DNA from: Hydrogenovibrio sp049975065
Lineage (GTDB): Bacteria; Pseudomonadota; Gammaproteobacteria; Thiomicrospirales; Thiomicrospiraceae
Length of the DNA stretch: 64,000 bases
Strand: one strand, 5' to 3'
NCBI GenBank assembly: GCA_049975065.1
Contig: JBNGDN010000002.1
Shown: piece after piece, positions 52,786 through 61,129 of the stretch
Layout: every line of letters starts with the position of its first letter
Position numbering within the stretch: the first letter of the stretch is position 1
Notes under the pieces: generated by a model
Seen by the model: the letters and a program-made list of their open reading frames with translations, nothing else
Database searches by the model: none
What the model was told of the DNA's origin: nothing
Position numbers and translations under genes: made by a program

Positions 52786-53828
52786 CCGGATGTGGCGATA
52801 TTGCTTTGCAGTGAGATGGGCAGATTCAGGTGCAATTTATCCCAGATAAGTGGGTTCAGCGCAAACTGAAACCGCTGGTTCGCCACCACCGGAATGCGGT
52901 TTGGCGGCAGCCCTTCCAGAATCGCCAAGGCCGACAGTGCCGCCCACTCGCCTTGTTCTTCCGCACTGTTGACCACGCCGAGGGCGGCGTAGGGCATCAT
53001 CCATTCATAGACGGTGACGCTGAGTTTTCGGGTGTGTTCCGCGACCCATTTCGGCAAGGCGTTTGTTTGCAACGATTTTGAATCCTGTAGCTCGGAATCT
53101 TGTCGCTCTGAATCCTTTTGAATCAGCGGAATCATATTACCGAGAATGACCGCATCCACCGAATCGTCTTGTTGCAATGCCAGAAATTGCGCTTGCCACT
53201 GCGTTAAATTGGATACCCAATGCACTTGGAGGGGTTCGGGCAGGTCGGGTGATTTTGCAAACGCCTGTGCATTTTTTTGCGCGGTGACGGTGGGCGTGCC
53301 GAGAAAGGCCATGCGTTTTATGCCCGGTGCGGCGCGGTGAATGAGATAGAGCAGATCGGAGATTTCTTTTCGCTCGATCATGCCGGTGGTGTTGCGGTAA
53401 GGCAGGCCATAGCTTAAGGCGGTGTCATTGACGCCGCAGAAGACAAAGGGGCGTTCGTGGTTACGATAGTGCGGTTGTAACACATAGCGCACCGCATTGT
53501 CGTCCGAGACAATCACCACGTCGGGATCGAGGCGTTCGATGAAGTCGCGTGCCGCCTCGCCACGCGCTTGGCGGTAGGATTCTTCTTTGAGATTTTTGGT
53601 GTCCATGTAAAAGGTGTGCAATTCGCACTGACCCACCAAATTGTGACGCAAGCCGTGTTCAATGCCGTCCTGCCAGACATACCCAGGCGTGTAAGAGGCC
53701 ACGTAGACGCAACGGGGCATTGGTTGAGCCAAGGCGGATCCGCTCAACAACAGCCAAATCAGCAACAGGACAAGCTGCCAATTCGATTGCAAAGGTGGCA
53801 GAAAAGACGTTTGACGTTTTTGAGGCAT
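52773..53828 (-). CDS. ABC-type substrate-binding protein (PF04392-like)
   Basis: 351 residues if started at the ATG at 53828; ATGs 9 and 12 bp upstream are also in frame and none has a clear ribosome-binding site. Signal peptide about 1-34 (LLLIWLLLSGSALAQ). The mature protein resembles periplasmic binding proteins of the YtrF/LplA-type family: VYVASYTPGYVWQDGIEHGLR, DPDVVIVSDDNAVRYV, PFVFCGVND, and AALSALAILEGLPPNRIPV. A short repeat SERQDSELQDSK sits near residue 245. No transporter genes are nearby; it overlaps the EAL gene by 13 bp and probably works as its sensor. Confidence 0.8.
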   Translation of the reverse strand: MPQKRQTSFLPPLQSNWQLVLLLIWLLLSGSALAQPMPRCVYVASYTPGYVWQDGIEHGLRHNLVGQCELHTFYMDTKNLKEESYRQARGEAARDFIERLDPDVVIVSDDNAVRYVLQPHYRNHERPFVFCGVNDTALSYGLPYRNTTGMIERKEISDLLYLIHRAAPGIKRMAFLGTPTVTAQKNAQAFAKSPDLPEPLQVHWVSNLTQWQAQFLALQQDDSVDAVILGNMIPLIQKDSERQDSELQDSKSLQTNALPKWVAEHTRKLSVTVYEWMMPYAALGVVNSAEEQGEWAALSALAILEGLPPNRIPVVANQRFQFALNPLIWDKLHLNLPISLQSNIATSGWSQ

Positions 53829-54041
53829 TGCGCACATCATTAAGAATAGTTTCCATTTAAGGTTTTTTGATTTTAGCACCCTTTTTGCGAACCAACAATG
53901 ACGAAAACTTGAGGGGCCATACTCTGACCCCTACTCAGTTTCGAGCCGCGACACAAAAAGGTTTTTGGGTCGGTTTTTCACCCCAATGGCATGGACAGTT
54001 TCGTAAAATGATCGCTTGGTTCAATGACAAGGAGCACCGCC

Positions 54042-54953
54042 GTGTGGCCGACATCCGATCATCCTTCTGAGCGATTACAGCACTGGTTTCCCCAGCGGCG
54101 ACTGAGCGATTGGACACCGCTGCCCGCGGCGTTTGCCGACAGCAGCCATCAAGTGTGGCTGTATGATGATGGTCAAACGCGGGATGTGGTCAAGCTGATG
54201 GCGTGCGAGCCTTGTGCCGCAGAGGGTTTCTGGGGCGGGATGAAGGCGCTGTTTGCGGTGACTTTGCCACAGCAGCTGGCGCAATTCGAACGCTTATACC
54301 CAAGGGTCGCCCAAGCGAGCGAGTTGGCCATCCCGCTGGTAAAACGGCTTTTAAGGGTCACCACTGTGGGAAATGACCTAGCAGACCACAGCCTCACGCT
54401 GGGGGTGCAAACCGATTTTTTACCAGGCCTGGCGGTTTCGCCGCAGCATATAACAGAGCCGATGGTGCGGACGTTGGCGCGGCATTTGGCCGCACTGCAT
54501 CAGGCGCCCGTGACGTTGGCGGAGCGCGAGGCGCTTCAACAGACGTTTTTACCAGGCCTGGCAAATTGGCTGACGTCTCTGGTTGGCGGCGGCGTGAGCG
54601 CCAGCGAGGTGGCGGGTTTGCAACAGCAAGTGGCCTCGGTGGGGGAACTGGGCGCACTTGGCTTGATTATGCCCGATTTACGCTGGGATCAGTTTTTGCA
54701 ACAGGACGGGCGCTTAACCGGTTTGACCGATTTGGATGCGATCGTCGCAGGCCCGGTGGCCTTTGAGTGGGTGCTGCTGGAATTGCTGCTGACGGCGAAG
54801 GCGTTTGATGTCTTGTGTGACGAGTATCAGAAGTGGGCACCGATCCCGAGTGTCACCGACGTGCGTGAAGTGTATCGCGCGGCCTTGTTTGGCATGAACG
54901 TACTGGGTGGAACGAATTACCAGGCCTGGCAAAACCGCCCGCTGCGCTTGTGA
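54042..54953 (+). CDS. Aminoglycoside-phosphotransferase-like kinase fold protein
   Basis: 303 residues from a GTG at 54042, chosen because AAGGAG lies 8 bp upstream. Segments ARHLAALHQAPVTL, LGLIMPDLRWDQFLQ and LTGLTDLDAIVAGPVAFEWVLLELL follow the APH/YcbJ plan. The catalytic HxD loop reads MPDLRWD, lacking the His, while the later DLD is present. Substrate unknown. Three exact palindromes (54423, 54552, 54920) lie in it, giving two copies of FLPGLA. Confidence 0.72.
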   Translation: MWPTSDHPSERLQHWFPQRRLSDWTPLPAAFADSSHQVWLYDDGQTRDVVKLMACEPCAAEGFWGGMKALFAVTLPQQLAQFERLYPRVAQASELAIPLVKRLLRVTTVGNDLADHSLTLGVQTDFLPGLAVSPQHITEPMVRTLARHLAALHQAPVTLAEREALQQTFLPGLANWLTSLVGGGVSASEVAGLQQQVASVGELGALGLIMPDLRWDQFLQQDGRLTGLTDLDAIVAGPVAFEWVLLELLLTAKAFDVLCDEYQKWAPIPSVTDVREVYRAALFGMNVLGGTNYQAWQNRPLRL

Positions 54954-55033
54954 GGCGTGTCAAAGGATGTTTCTCCAACCCCACCTGTTGACCACCGTTT
55001 AATGCACCCTCTGGCCACTGCTCGGGGTTGCAA

Positions 55034-56069
55034 TCAGTGGTGGTTGGGGTGGTCGAGCTGGTTGAGGCGTTGTACCAATTCATCCAATGGGATTTGCAGC
55101 TTGTCGGCCACGTCTTTTGCGGACAGCTGAAAGTCGCGAATCATCTGAATGGCCGCTTCAAGCTTACCTTCTTGCTTGCCTTCTTGCNNNNNNNNNNNNN
55201 NNNNNNNNNNNNNNNNNNNNNNNNNNNNNNNNNNNNNNNNNNNNNNNNNNNNNNNNNNNNNNNNNNNNNNNNNNNNNNNNNNNNNNNCCTTCTTGCTTGC
55301 CTTCTTGCATGGCAAGGCGTTCCACGGATGTTACATAGGCCATCTGTTGCTCCTCTTCGATTTGATCCAGCGTACGTTTAAATAGAATCTCCAGATTATC
55401 CGGTAATCGAATCATCCAGTCAATAAAACGAAATAATTCAATGACCTCTTCTCGCGAATACCCCCGTTGATACAGCAATCGAATCAACTGGATCTTGGCC
55501 TCCAGCCTTTGCCGAGGTTGATTAAGTCGTTTGGCTTGCAACTGTGCCGCCACAATCAATGCAAAGACGTTCTCACTGTTCAACAGTATTTCGAGGTTGT
55601 CTTGCCAGTCAAGCAACTTCACCATTGGGAAATCAAATCGGATTTTGCAGCCACTCAAAGCGAATTCATAACAACTTGGTCGGAAGTTTGGGTGATTGTC
55701 GCTCAGAACGGCGAGGCTGATGACGTCCTGATTGTATTTATCTTGAATGCGGTAATAATACCGAAACATGCGTTTGGCAAAGTTTTTTTCTGGCTCCCCT
55801 TGGATTTCGACATGAATCAGCACCCAATGAGTATCCCCGTTTTTAAAGGCTACTTGAATGAGCTTGTCCGCATAAGTACGGCCATTATGTGATTGGGGAA
55901 AAATCTGTTGCAGTTCCTTGTCCAGAAAGGAAATGGGTTGCTGCCAATCAATTTGTTGAAACACCTTAGGGAATAATAATGACAAGAATTCAGGAAAACG
56001 TCGTTCAAGGGCTTCCTTCCAAGGGCTGTCATGATCTTGATGCGCGGTATCCTGGGTCGGGTCAGTCAT
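55034..56069 (-). CDS. PD-(D/E)XK nuclease family putative transposase (Rpn-like), with assembly gap
   Basis: The N-terminal 230 residues match Rpn/PDDEXK-type recombination-promoting nucleases: FPEFLSLLFPKVFQQIDW, VLIHVEIQGEPEKNFAKRMFRYYYRI (E-x-Q catalytic motif) and NPNFRPSCYEF-like LSDNHPNFRPSCYEF. The C-terminal part has a 12-bp tandem repeat coding QEGK, in which 100 N sit (55188-55287), then KLEAAIQMIRDFQLSAKDVADKLQIPLDELVQ. Such repeats differ in copy number between relatives, which explains the assembly break. Family members are linked to horizontal DNA gain. Confidence 0.82.
55188..55287. other. Assembly gap (100 N) in a tandem repeat
   Basis: Exactly 100 N. Both edges consist of CCTTCTTGCTTG-type 12-bp units, so the real copy number of the QEGK-coding repeat is unknown. 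Confidence 0.99.
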
Positions 56070-56158
56070 TTAGCCTCCATGCCATGACGGGTGTCAAAAA
56101 AAGTTCACCGAGTCAGTCTAGCAAAATAAGGTTTGCAGACCCAGTGTTTTCAGTCTAT

Positions 56159-56821
56159 TCAGTCATGGAAGCGAGGTGGGTCGGAATGGTTGGATGAATT
56201 TTGCCAGGCCTGGCGCCATTCGCGATAACCGACAATTGCTAAACCGAAATAGAGCACGAACATCACCAGGGTGACGTAATAGCCGGTTTGCCAGTAAAGC
56301 ACGATGGCGGCGGAATTAATCACCAGCCAGTAGAGCCAGTTTTCCAGCACTTTACGCGCCATGAGAAAGGTGTTCATCACCGAAAACACCATCACCCCGG
56401 CATCGAGGTAGGGCAATCGCGAGTGAGCGCCGTTTTCCAGAAATCCGCCCAGTGTGAAGGTGACGCCGAAACCACAGGCGAGGTACAGCAGGTGAAAATA
56501 CCAAGGTTTGGTGTGCACGGTGACGCCGCTGCGCGCTTCGGCATCGGGTGTCGCCGGTTGCCGCCACAGCCAGAAACCGTAGAGCGCCATCATCAGATAA
56601 TAGGCGTTCAGCGCCGCTTGCAGGGGCAGTTGCCCTTGCCAGAACAATAGGGTGTAAATCAAGGTGCTGAAAAAGGCACAAGGCCACGCCCAGACGGACT
56701 GGCGGATGGCAAAGAGAATGTAACCCATCCCCAGCAGGGTGGCGGCGATTTCCCAGCCGGACAGGGCGGTGAATGAATTCAACCAGGCCTGGAGAAAACC
56801 GTCAGCGGCTGGCTGGGTCAT
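56159..56821 (-). CDS. pnuT: PnuC-family transporter, probably thiamine-specific (PnuT)
   Basis: 220 residues, seven to eight membrane helices. PnuC family landmarks: WEIAATLLGMGYILFAIRQSVWAWPCAFFSTLIY, the FWQGQLPLQAALNAYYLMMALYGFWLW motif, and LYWLVINSAAIVLYWQTGYY. PnuC proteins move nicotinamide riboside, but members under TPP-riboswitch control (PnuT) carry thiamine; the riboswitch at the head of this operon supports that. Last gene of the operon, overlapping the small protein upstream by 4 bp. Confidence 0.85.
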   Translation of the reverse strand: MTQPAADGFLQAWLNSFTALSGWEIAATLLGMGYILFAIRQSVWAWPCAFFSTLIYTLLFWQGQLPLQAALNAYYLMMALYGFWLWRQPATPDAEARSGVTVHTKPWYFHLLYLACGFGVTFTLGGFLENGAHSRLPYLDAGVMVFSVMNTFLMARKVLENWLYWLVINSAAIVLYWQTGYYVTLVMFVLYFGLAIVGYREWRQAWQNSSNHSDPPRFHD

Positions 56822-57105
56822 AGGCTCTCGGCACTGCAGCGTTCAATGTCGGCTTGCGAGCGGTCGCCGCCCACCAGCTTGAGCACGAAAACGGTTTTTG
56901 GTTGCTGGGTGAGCGCGGTTTCGATGTCCTCGGTGAGTGCGGCCATTAAGGTGCGATAGTCGCCGAAAATTTGGGTGCTGAGGGTGTTTTGCACCACTTT
57001 AATGTTCGGCTGAGCTTTGAGGCGGTTGATAAAATCAATGATCGGCTGGCAGTAGCCTTCTGTCAGTGGGTACATGCTGATGTCAATGGACGCTTGTAAG
57101 GTCAT
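56818..57105 (-). CDS. YkoF-like thiamine-binding domain protein, copy 2
   Basis: 95 residues: ASIDISMYPLTEGYCQPIIDFINRL, then STQIFGDYRTLMAALTEDIETAL and VFVLKLVGGDR. This matches the single-domain MTH1187/YkoF superfamily, some of which bind thiamine or HMP. It resembles the other small protein of the operon (57779-58099), sharing IFGDYRTLM against LFGDYHRLM. Confidence 0.72.
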   Translation of the reverse strand: MTLQASIDISMYPLTEGYCQPIIDFINRLKAQPNIKVVQNTLSTQIFGDYRTLMAALTEDIETALTQQPKTVFVLKLVGGDRSQADIERCSAESL

Positions 57106-57136
57106 AGTCTTTCCTTAGTGATGAGTGAATGCGTGG

Positions 57137-57769
57137 TTAAGCGGGTTTTTGCGCTTTGGCCACCACAAAAGCGCCGTCGCCAAACCCCGGTTTAAACGGT
57201 AGGGTGTCTGTTTGATCCATGTCCTGCGGACACAGGGTTTGATAACACTCGGGCGCGGCAAAACCGGCGTGTTTCAGTTGCGTGGTGATGTCGTCCACGG
57301 AAACAAATTGCGCCTGAGCATAGAAAGGATTATCGGCTTTTAACTGTTGATACTGCTGGCCGAGTTCACTGTGTTTGTCAATAAACGCCACCAGCACCCA
57401 GCCATTCGGTTTGACCACTCGAAACGCCTCCGACAAGGCTTTTTCCACCGAATCGACAAAGCAGATGGCGGTGACAAAAAGGGCGAAATCGTGACTGGCT
57501 TCGGCCACTGGCAGGGCTTCCGCCACGCCGTCCAATGCCTGAATGCCGCGTTTGGCGGCCAGCGCGCGCATGGCGGCGGACGGCTCGATGGCGGTGGCGA
57601 TGTGCAAGGGCGCGGCAAACCGCGCCGTGCCCGCACCGATTTCAATGCCTTCGCCGGATGGCAACAGATGCTGAAGCAGCGCCAGTTCCGATTGATAGAG
57701 GCTGGGGTGATCGTCGTACCATTGATCGTATTTTTCTGAAAACCGGTCGTAACCTTGAGTCTTGGGCAT
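57137..57769 (-). CDS. SAM-dependent methyltransferase
   Basis: 210 residues, class I methyltransferase: YDRFSEKYDQWYDDHPSLY, GIEIGAGTARFAAPL (SAM motif I), AEALPVAEASHDFALFVTAICFVD and ALSEAFRVVKPNGWVLVAFI. Substrate unknown. Its place inside a thiamine uptake operon is unusual; it could modify or salvage a thiamine-related compound, but nothing in the sequence shows this. Confidence 0.83.
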   Translation of the reverse strand: MPKTQGYDRFSEKYDQWYDDHPSLYQSELALLQHLLPSGEGIEIGAGTARFAAPLHIATAIEPSAAMRALAAKRGIQALDGVAEALPVAEASHDFALFVTAICFVDSVEKALSEAFRVVKPNGWVLVAFIDKHSELGQQYQQLKADNPFYAQAQFVSVDDITTQLKHAGFAAPECYQTLCPQDMDQTDTLPFKPGFGDGAFVVAKAQKPA

Positions 57770-57778
57770 AGGTTTCTC

Positions 57779-58099
57779 CTAAGTGGTTGGCAGTGGTTGC
57801 AAGGGAGCTGGATAAGGACAGGCGGCTTGGCCAGCGAGCGTGACGCTGGCCGCTGACATTCCATGAGATGTCTGCGCCAGAAAGGGAAGCAGTCGTTCGC
57901 TCAACAGCGGCATCAGCCGGTGATAGTCGCCGAACAGTTCCAGCCCCATCGGGGTTGGCGCACAGTGAATGTCGTGCATGTTGGCGGCTAGCTGTGCCGT
58001 CAAGGCGCGAAGCGTCACGTCGGCGTCCGCCCCGTGCAAGGTAACGGACACCGACACCCGCATCGCTTTTTTTGGCGAAGCGGTGGCGTTAGTAGTCAT
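57779..58099 (-). CDS. YkoF-like thiamine-binding domain protein, copy 1
   Basis: 106 residues: MRVSVSVTLHGADADVTLRALTAQLAANMHDIHCAPTPMGLELFGDYHRLMPLLSERLLPFL. Same superfamily as the protein at 56818-57105. Its start overlaps the TonB receptor stop by 11 bp. No signal peptide, so cytoplasmic capture or buffering of the vitamin is more likely than periplasmic binding. Confidence 0.68.
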   Translation of the reverse strand: MTTNATASPKKAMRVSVSVTLHGADADVTLRALTAQLAANMHDIHCAPTPMGLELFGDYHRLMPLLSERLLPFLAQTSHGMSAASVTLAGQAACPYPAPLQPLPTT

Positions 58100-60209
58100 A
58101 CGCCACCGTTACGCCGTAGGTTCTGGGGGCACCTTGTTGGGTGTAAAGTGCCGCGTCCGGCGTTCGGGGGTCGGCATTGAAGTAAAAACCTTGGGTGGCG
58201 TATTGGGTGTCGCCGAGGTTTTTGCCCCAGAGCGTGACGGTCCAAGCTTTGCGTTGGTAGGTCAGTGCACTGTTGACCAGCGAATAGGCTTTGGATTTCT
58301 GTGGCTTGGTGTTGGAGAAATAGTACGCATCCTTGCCTTCAATGTTGGCCGACCAGGTCCAGTGGTGGTTGAGATAATATTCGCCGCCGAGGTTAAAAGT
58401 GTAGCTGGGTGCGCGCTCCACATCGCGACCGTCGAGGTTTTCGCCTTTATAAGTGTAATCGGTAAAGGTGCTGTGCAGCAGGCCGAGTGAGGCCAGTGCG
58501 CGGAAGTCGTCCACGATCAACCAGTCGCCTTGCGCTTCCAGACCGTAGTATTCGCTTTCAGCGGCATTGTCGGTCCACAGAATCCAGTCACCGTTGGCTT
58601 CTTCTTTGGAGTTTTGCAGTTGTTGGTCTTTGCGCCAGCCGTAAAAGACGTTTAAGCGGGTGTTCAAACGGTTATTCAGCAGGGAGGAGTTTAAGCCGCC
58701 TTCCAGATTCCACAAGTATTCGGTGTCAAACACCACTTCATCGGCCGGTAGCTGACTGTCATCATTCACTCCGCCGGGTTTATAGCCTCTGGACAAGGTC
58801 ACAAAGCTTAAATGATTTGGGTTGATTTGATAACGGGCGCCGACTTTGCCGCCATAGAGGGTTTCATCAGCTTTTTTACGGAAACCGGTGACGGTGCCGT
58901 CGTAATCATAACTGTACAGCTCGGCGCGGAGACCGGCAATCAGTGTCCATTTCGACGTCAGGTGATGATCCAGCTGGCCGTAGGCGGCCTTACTTTCGGT
59001 GTTGTAGCGATAGCCGGATGGGTATTCTTCGTAGTAGTTTGTGTGGTAATCGTCGTAAACGTAGTGGCCCTGGTATTTTTCATCTTGTTTGAGGTAATAC
59101 AGCCCAGCCACCCATTCGGTAGTGTTGTTGAAAATGCGACCGTTTTCAGACGATAGAAAGCGCAGATCCAGCGATTGATTGCTGCGTTTGCGTTCGGCAT
59201 AATCGGTCTGGGTGGCGTGGGTCGGTGAAAAGCCGGTGTAGGCCCAGTCGGCATCGTAGGAATAGACGCTTTTGCTTTGGGTCTGAGTCACCACCGCCAC
59301 CATGTCCACGGCGTTGGTCATGGCATAATCGGCTTTGAGGGCAAGGCCGTCGGTTTTGAGGCTGTCTTGACCGGGGTTATCGGACAGGGTGGTGGTGCCG
59401 TTATCAAAATTAAAGGCATCGTAGCCGTTGTCGATATTGATGTGCAACAGCTTTAAATCCAGCGTTAAACGATCATTGACGTCCCATTTTAAATTGGCGC
59501 GTGCCGTGAGTTCATCGTTTTTCTGGGTATTGTGTTTGTCGAGATGATCGTTGTCTATATAGCCGTCGGAGTTGTATTGATAGACGGCGAGACGACCGGC
59601 CAAGGTGTCGTCGATAATCGGGCCGTTGAGCATGACGCCACCGGCATAGGTGTTGTGTGAGCCAACGGTGCCTTCCAGTCGCGCCGCAGGTTGATAATTG
59701 GCTTCATTGGATTCCACCGCAATTACCCCGGCCAGCGCACTGGCACCGAAGCGGGTGCCTTGCGGGCCGCGCAACACATCCACCTGTTTGACGTCAAACA
59801 TCGTCGCCGCCGCACCGGTTTGGCTGTAGTCGAAATCGTCCACCAGCACGCCGACCGACGGGTTAATCGGGGTGGTGAATTGTTCGGTCACGCCCATGCC
59901 GCGAATCTGAAAATAATTGGCATGGGACGCGCCGCTGGAGGCATTGACATTGGGCATGAGGCCAATCACATCTTCTAGGTTCTGCGCATTGCGTTCTTCC
60001 ATTTCCACTGGGGTCACAACGGTGACGCTGTTGCTGCTCTGTTGGATGTCCTCTTCGCGGAAATCGGCTTCCACGGTGACGGCTTGCAGTTTGACGGTTT
60101 GGTTGGCTGTGTTGGTGGCGGTTTCATTCGCCAGTGTGGGGGTTTGGTGCAGTAGCCCAGCGGTGAAAACGGTGGCCGGCAGTGCGGCAAAAATCGGTTT
60201 TAAAAGCAT
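58089..60209 (-). CDS. TonB-dependent receptor, probably for thiamine
   Basis: 706 residues. Signal peptide (about 1-27), a TonB-box-like stretch (QAVTVEA), the plug domain (NAQNLEDVIGLMPNVNASSG, FQIRGMG, VLRGPQGTRFGASALAGVIAVE) and a 22-strand barrel ending in the aromatic-terminated VTVAYDY. It imports a ligand across the outer membrane using TonB energy. A TPP riboswitch lies directly upstream, so thiamine or its phosphates are the likely cargo. First gene of the five-gene operon. Confidence 0.9.
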   Translation of the reverse strand: MLLKPIFAALPATVFTAGLLHQTPTLANETATNTANQTVKLQAVTVEADFREEDIQQSSNSVTVVTPVEMEERNAQNLEDVIGLMPNVNASSGASHANYFQIRGMGVTEQFTTPINPSVGVLVDDFDYSQTGAAATMFDVKQVDVLRGPQGTRFGASALAGVIAVESNEANYQPAARLEGTVGSHNTYAGGVMLNGPIIDDTLAGRLAVYQYNSDGYIDNDHLDKHNTQKNDELTARANLKWDVNDRLTLDLKLLHINIDNGYDAFNFDNGTTTLSDNPGQDSLKTDGLALKADYAMTNAVDMVAVVTQTQSKSVYSYDADWAYTGFSPTHATQTDYAERKRSNQSLDLRFLSSENGRIFNNTTEWVAGLYYLKQDEKYQGHYVYDDYHTNYYEEYPSGYRYNTESKAAYGQLDHHLTSKWTLIAGLRAELYSYDYDGTVTGFRKKADETLYGGKVGARYQINPNHLSFVTLSRGYKPGGVNDDSQLPADEVVFDTEYLWNLEGGLNSSLLNNRLNTRLNVFYGWRKDQQLQNSKEEANGDWILWTDNAAESEYYGLEAQGDWLIVDDFRALASLGLLHSTFTDYTYKGENLDGRDVERAPSYTFNLGGEYYLNHHWTWSANIEGKDAYYFSNTKPQKSKAYSLVNSALTYQRKAWTVTLWGKNLGDTQYATQGFYFNADPRTPDAALYTQQGAPRTYGVTVAYDY

Positions 60210-60287
60210 CGTAACTTCCTTTTTAGGTTAAAAAGGACAGGAATGCCGTTCGGTTTTTCAGCGGAGAAGTGAAAGGTCGAGACGTGC

Positions 60288-60387
60288 AGCCTGTTCCTAC
60301 GCCAGTATTAACTGGATCAGGTGTTAAGGGTTCTCCTTGCGGAATCTCAGGCCTGGCCAAATTGCTTGGCGAGACCACCCCTCGGCT
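60288..60387 (-). promoter_or_regulatory. TPP (thi-box) riboswitch
   Basis: On the minus strand the conserved order is GAGGGGTGG (60386-60377), CTGAGATT (near 60350), GAACCC, then ACCTGATCCAGTTAATACTGG and CGTAGGAA, ending near 60293. These are the core elements of the THI element that binds thiamine pyrophosphate. It lies 80 bp upstream of the TonB receptor start. A one-mismatch copy of the genome palindrome (60347-60356) is part of the aptamer. Confidence 0.93.
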
Positions 60388-60572
60388 AAAGGCAAGACAT
60401 GGCTGTCTTGCGGTGCGCACTTTGTGGCGCGAAATGGATTATAAACGAATTTTGGTCGGCATTGAAAGTCACTTGGGTGTTTTGTTGCACGGTCGGCTCC
60501 CATGCCAAATCCACCTGGCCTGGCAGAAAACGTTAAAATAGCTTGATAACGGAATGGCAATCAGGAGGCGAC

Positions 60573-61112
60573 ATGACGGAGAGCGTTCAGCGGCGGATGA
60601 GAACAGGTCTTGGAATCGCGTGTTGGCTTTGGGCGCAAATGGCGGCGGCGTTGCCTGCGACCGCGCCGAAACCGCCACAACCGCCGCAGCCGTCATCAAC
60701 AGAACCCTTGTTAACGGTCGGTTGGGTGGAACGGGTGCAGTTGGAACCCTATGAGTTGATGGTGCTGGCGAAGATGGACACGGGGGCGGATCATTCGTCC
60801 TTGCATGCCGTGGGCATACAGCCGTTTCTGAAGAATGGCCAGGCCTGGATGCGGTTTCAAACCGTGCAGTCCGTTTGGTTGGACGCGCCGTTTCTGCGCA
60901 TGGCGCAAATCAAAACCAAAAACGGTGGGGTGCAGTTTCGTCCGGTGGTGGCCTTGCCGGTGTGCTTGGGGAATCGGCAGCAGACGCTGGAAGTGAATCT
61001 GGTGAATCGCAGCCATTTGAATTACCCGATGCTGATTGGGCGTTCCGCCATGCGCGACCCGTTTCGGGTGGATCCCAATCAACGGTTTTTAACCCACCCG
61101 GATTGTCGTTAA
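60573..61112 (+). CDS. RimB/retropepsin-like aspartic protease, RimK-associated
   Basis: 179 residues from the ATG at 60573, after a strong AGGAGG. A signal peptide or N-terminal anchor (IACWLWAQMAAALPA) and a Pro-rich linker (KPPQPPQPSS) precede the retropepsin-like domain: VGWVERVQLEPYELMVLAKMDTGADHSSLHA with the catalytic DTGA, and NYPMLIGRSAMRDPFRVDP near the end. Related proteins (ATP-dependent zinc protease/RimB) trim the polyglutamate tail RimK adds to ribosomal protein S6. This copy appears to be exported, which is odd for that role. Confidence 0.82.
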   Translation: MTESVQRRMRTGLGIACWLWAQMAAALPATAPKPPQPPQPSSTEPLLTVGWVERVQLEPYELMVLAKMDTGADHSSLHAVGIQPFLKNGQAWMRFQTVQSVWLDAPFLRMAQIKTKNGGVQFRPVVALPVCLGNRQQTLEVNLVNRSHLNYPMLIGRSAMRDPFRVDPNQRFLTHPDCR

Positions 61113-61129
61113 ACGCGATTAAAATCGGG

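Noticed and set aside
53911..53936. AGGGGCCATACTCTGACCCCT-like inverted repeat upstream of the kinase-like gene
   Set aside because: The stem is only 5 bp and resembles REP/RAYT-type sequences in passing; no second copy was found in the window.
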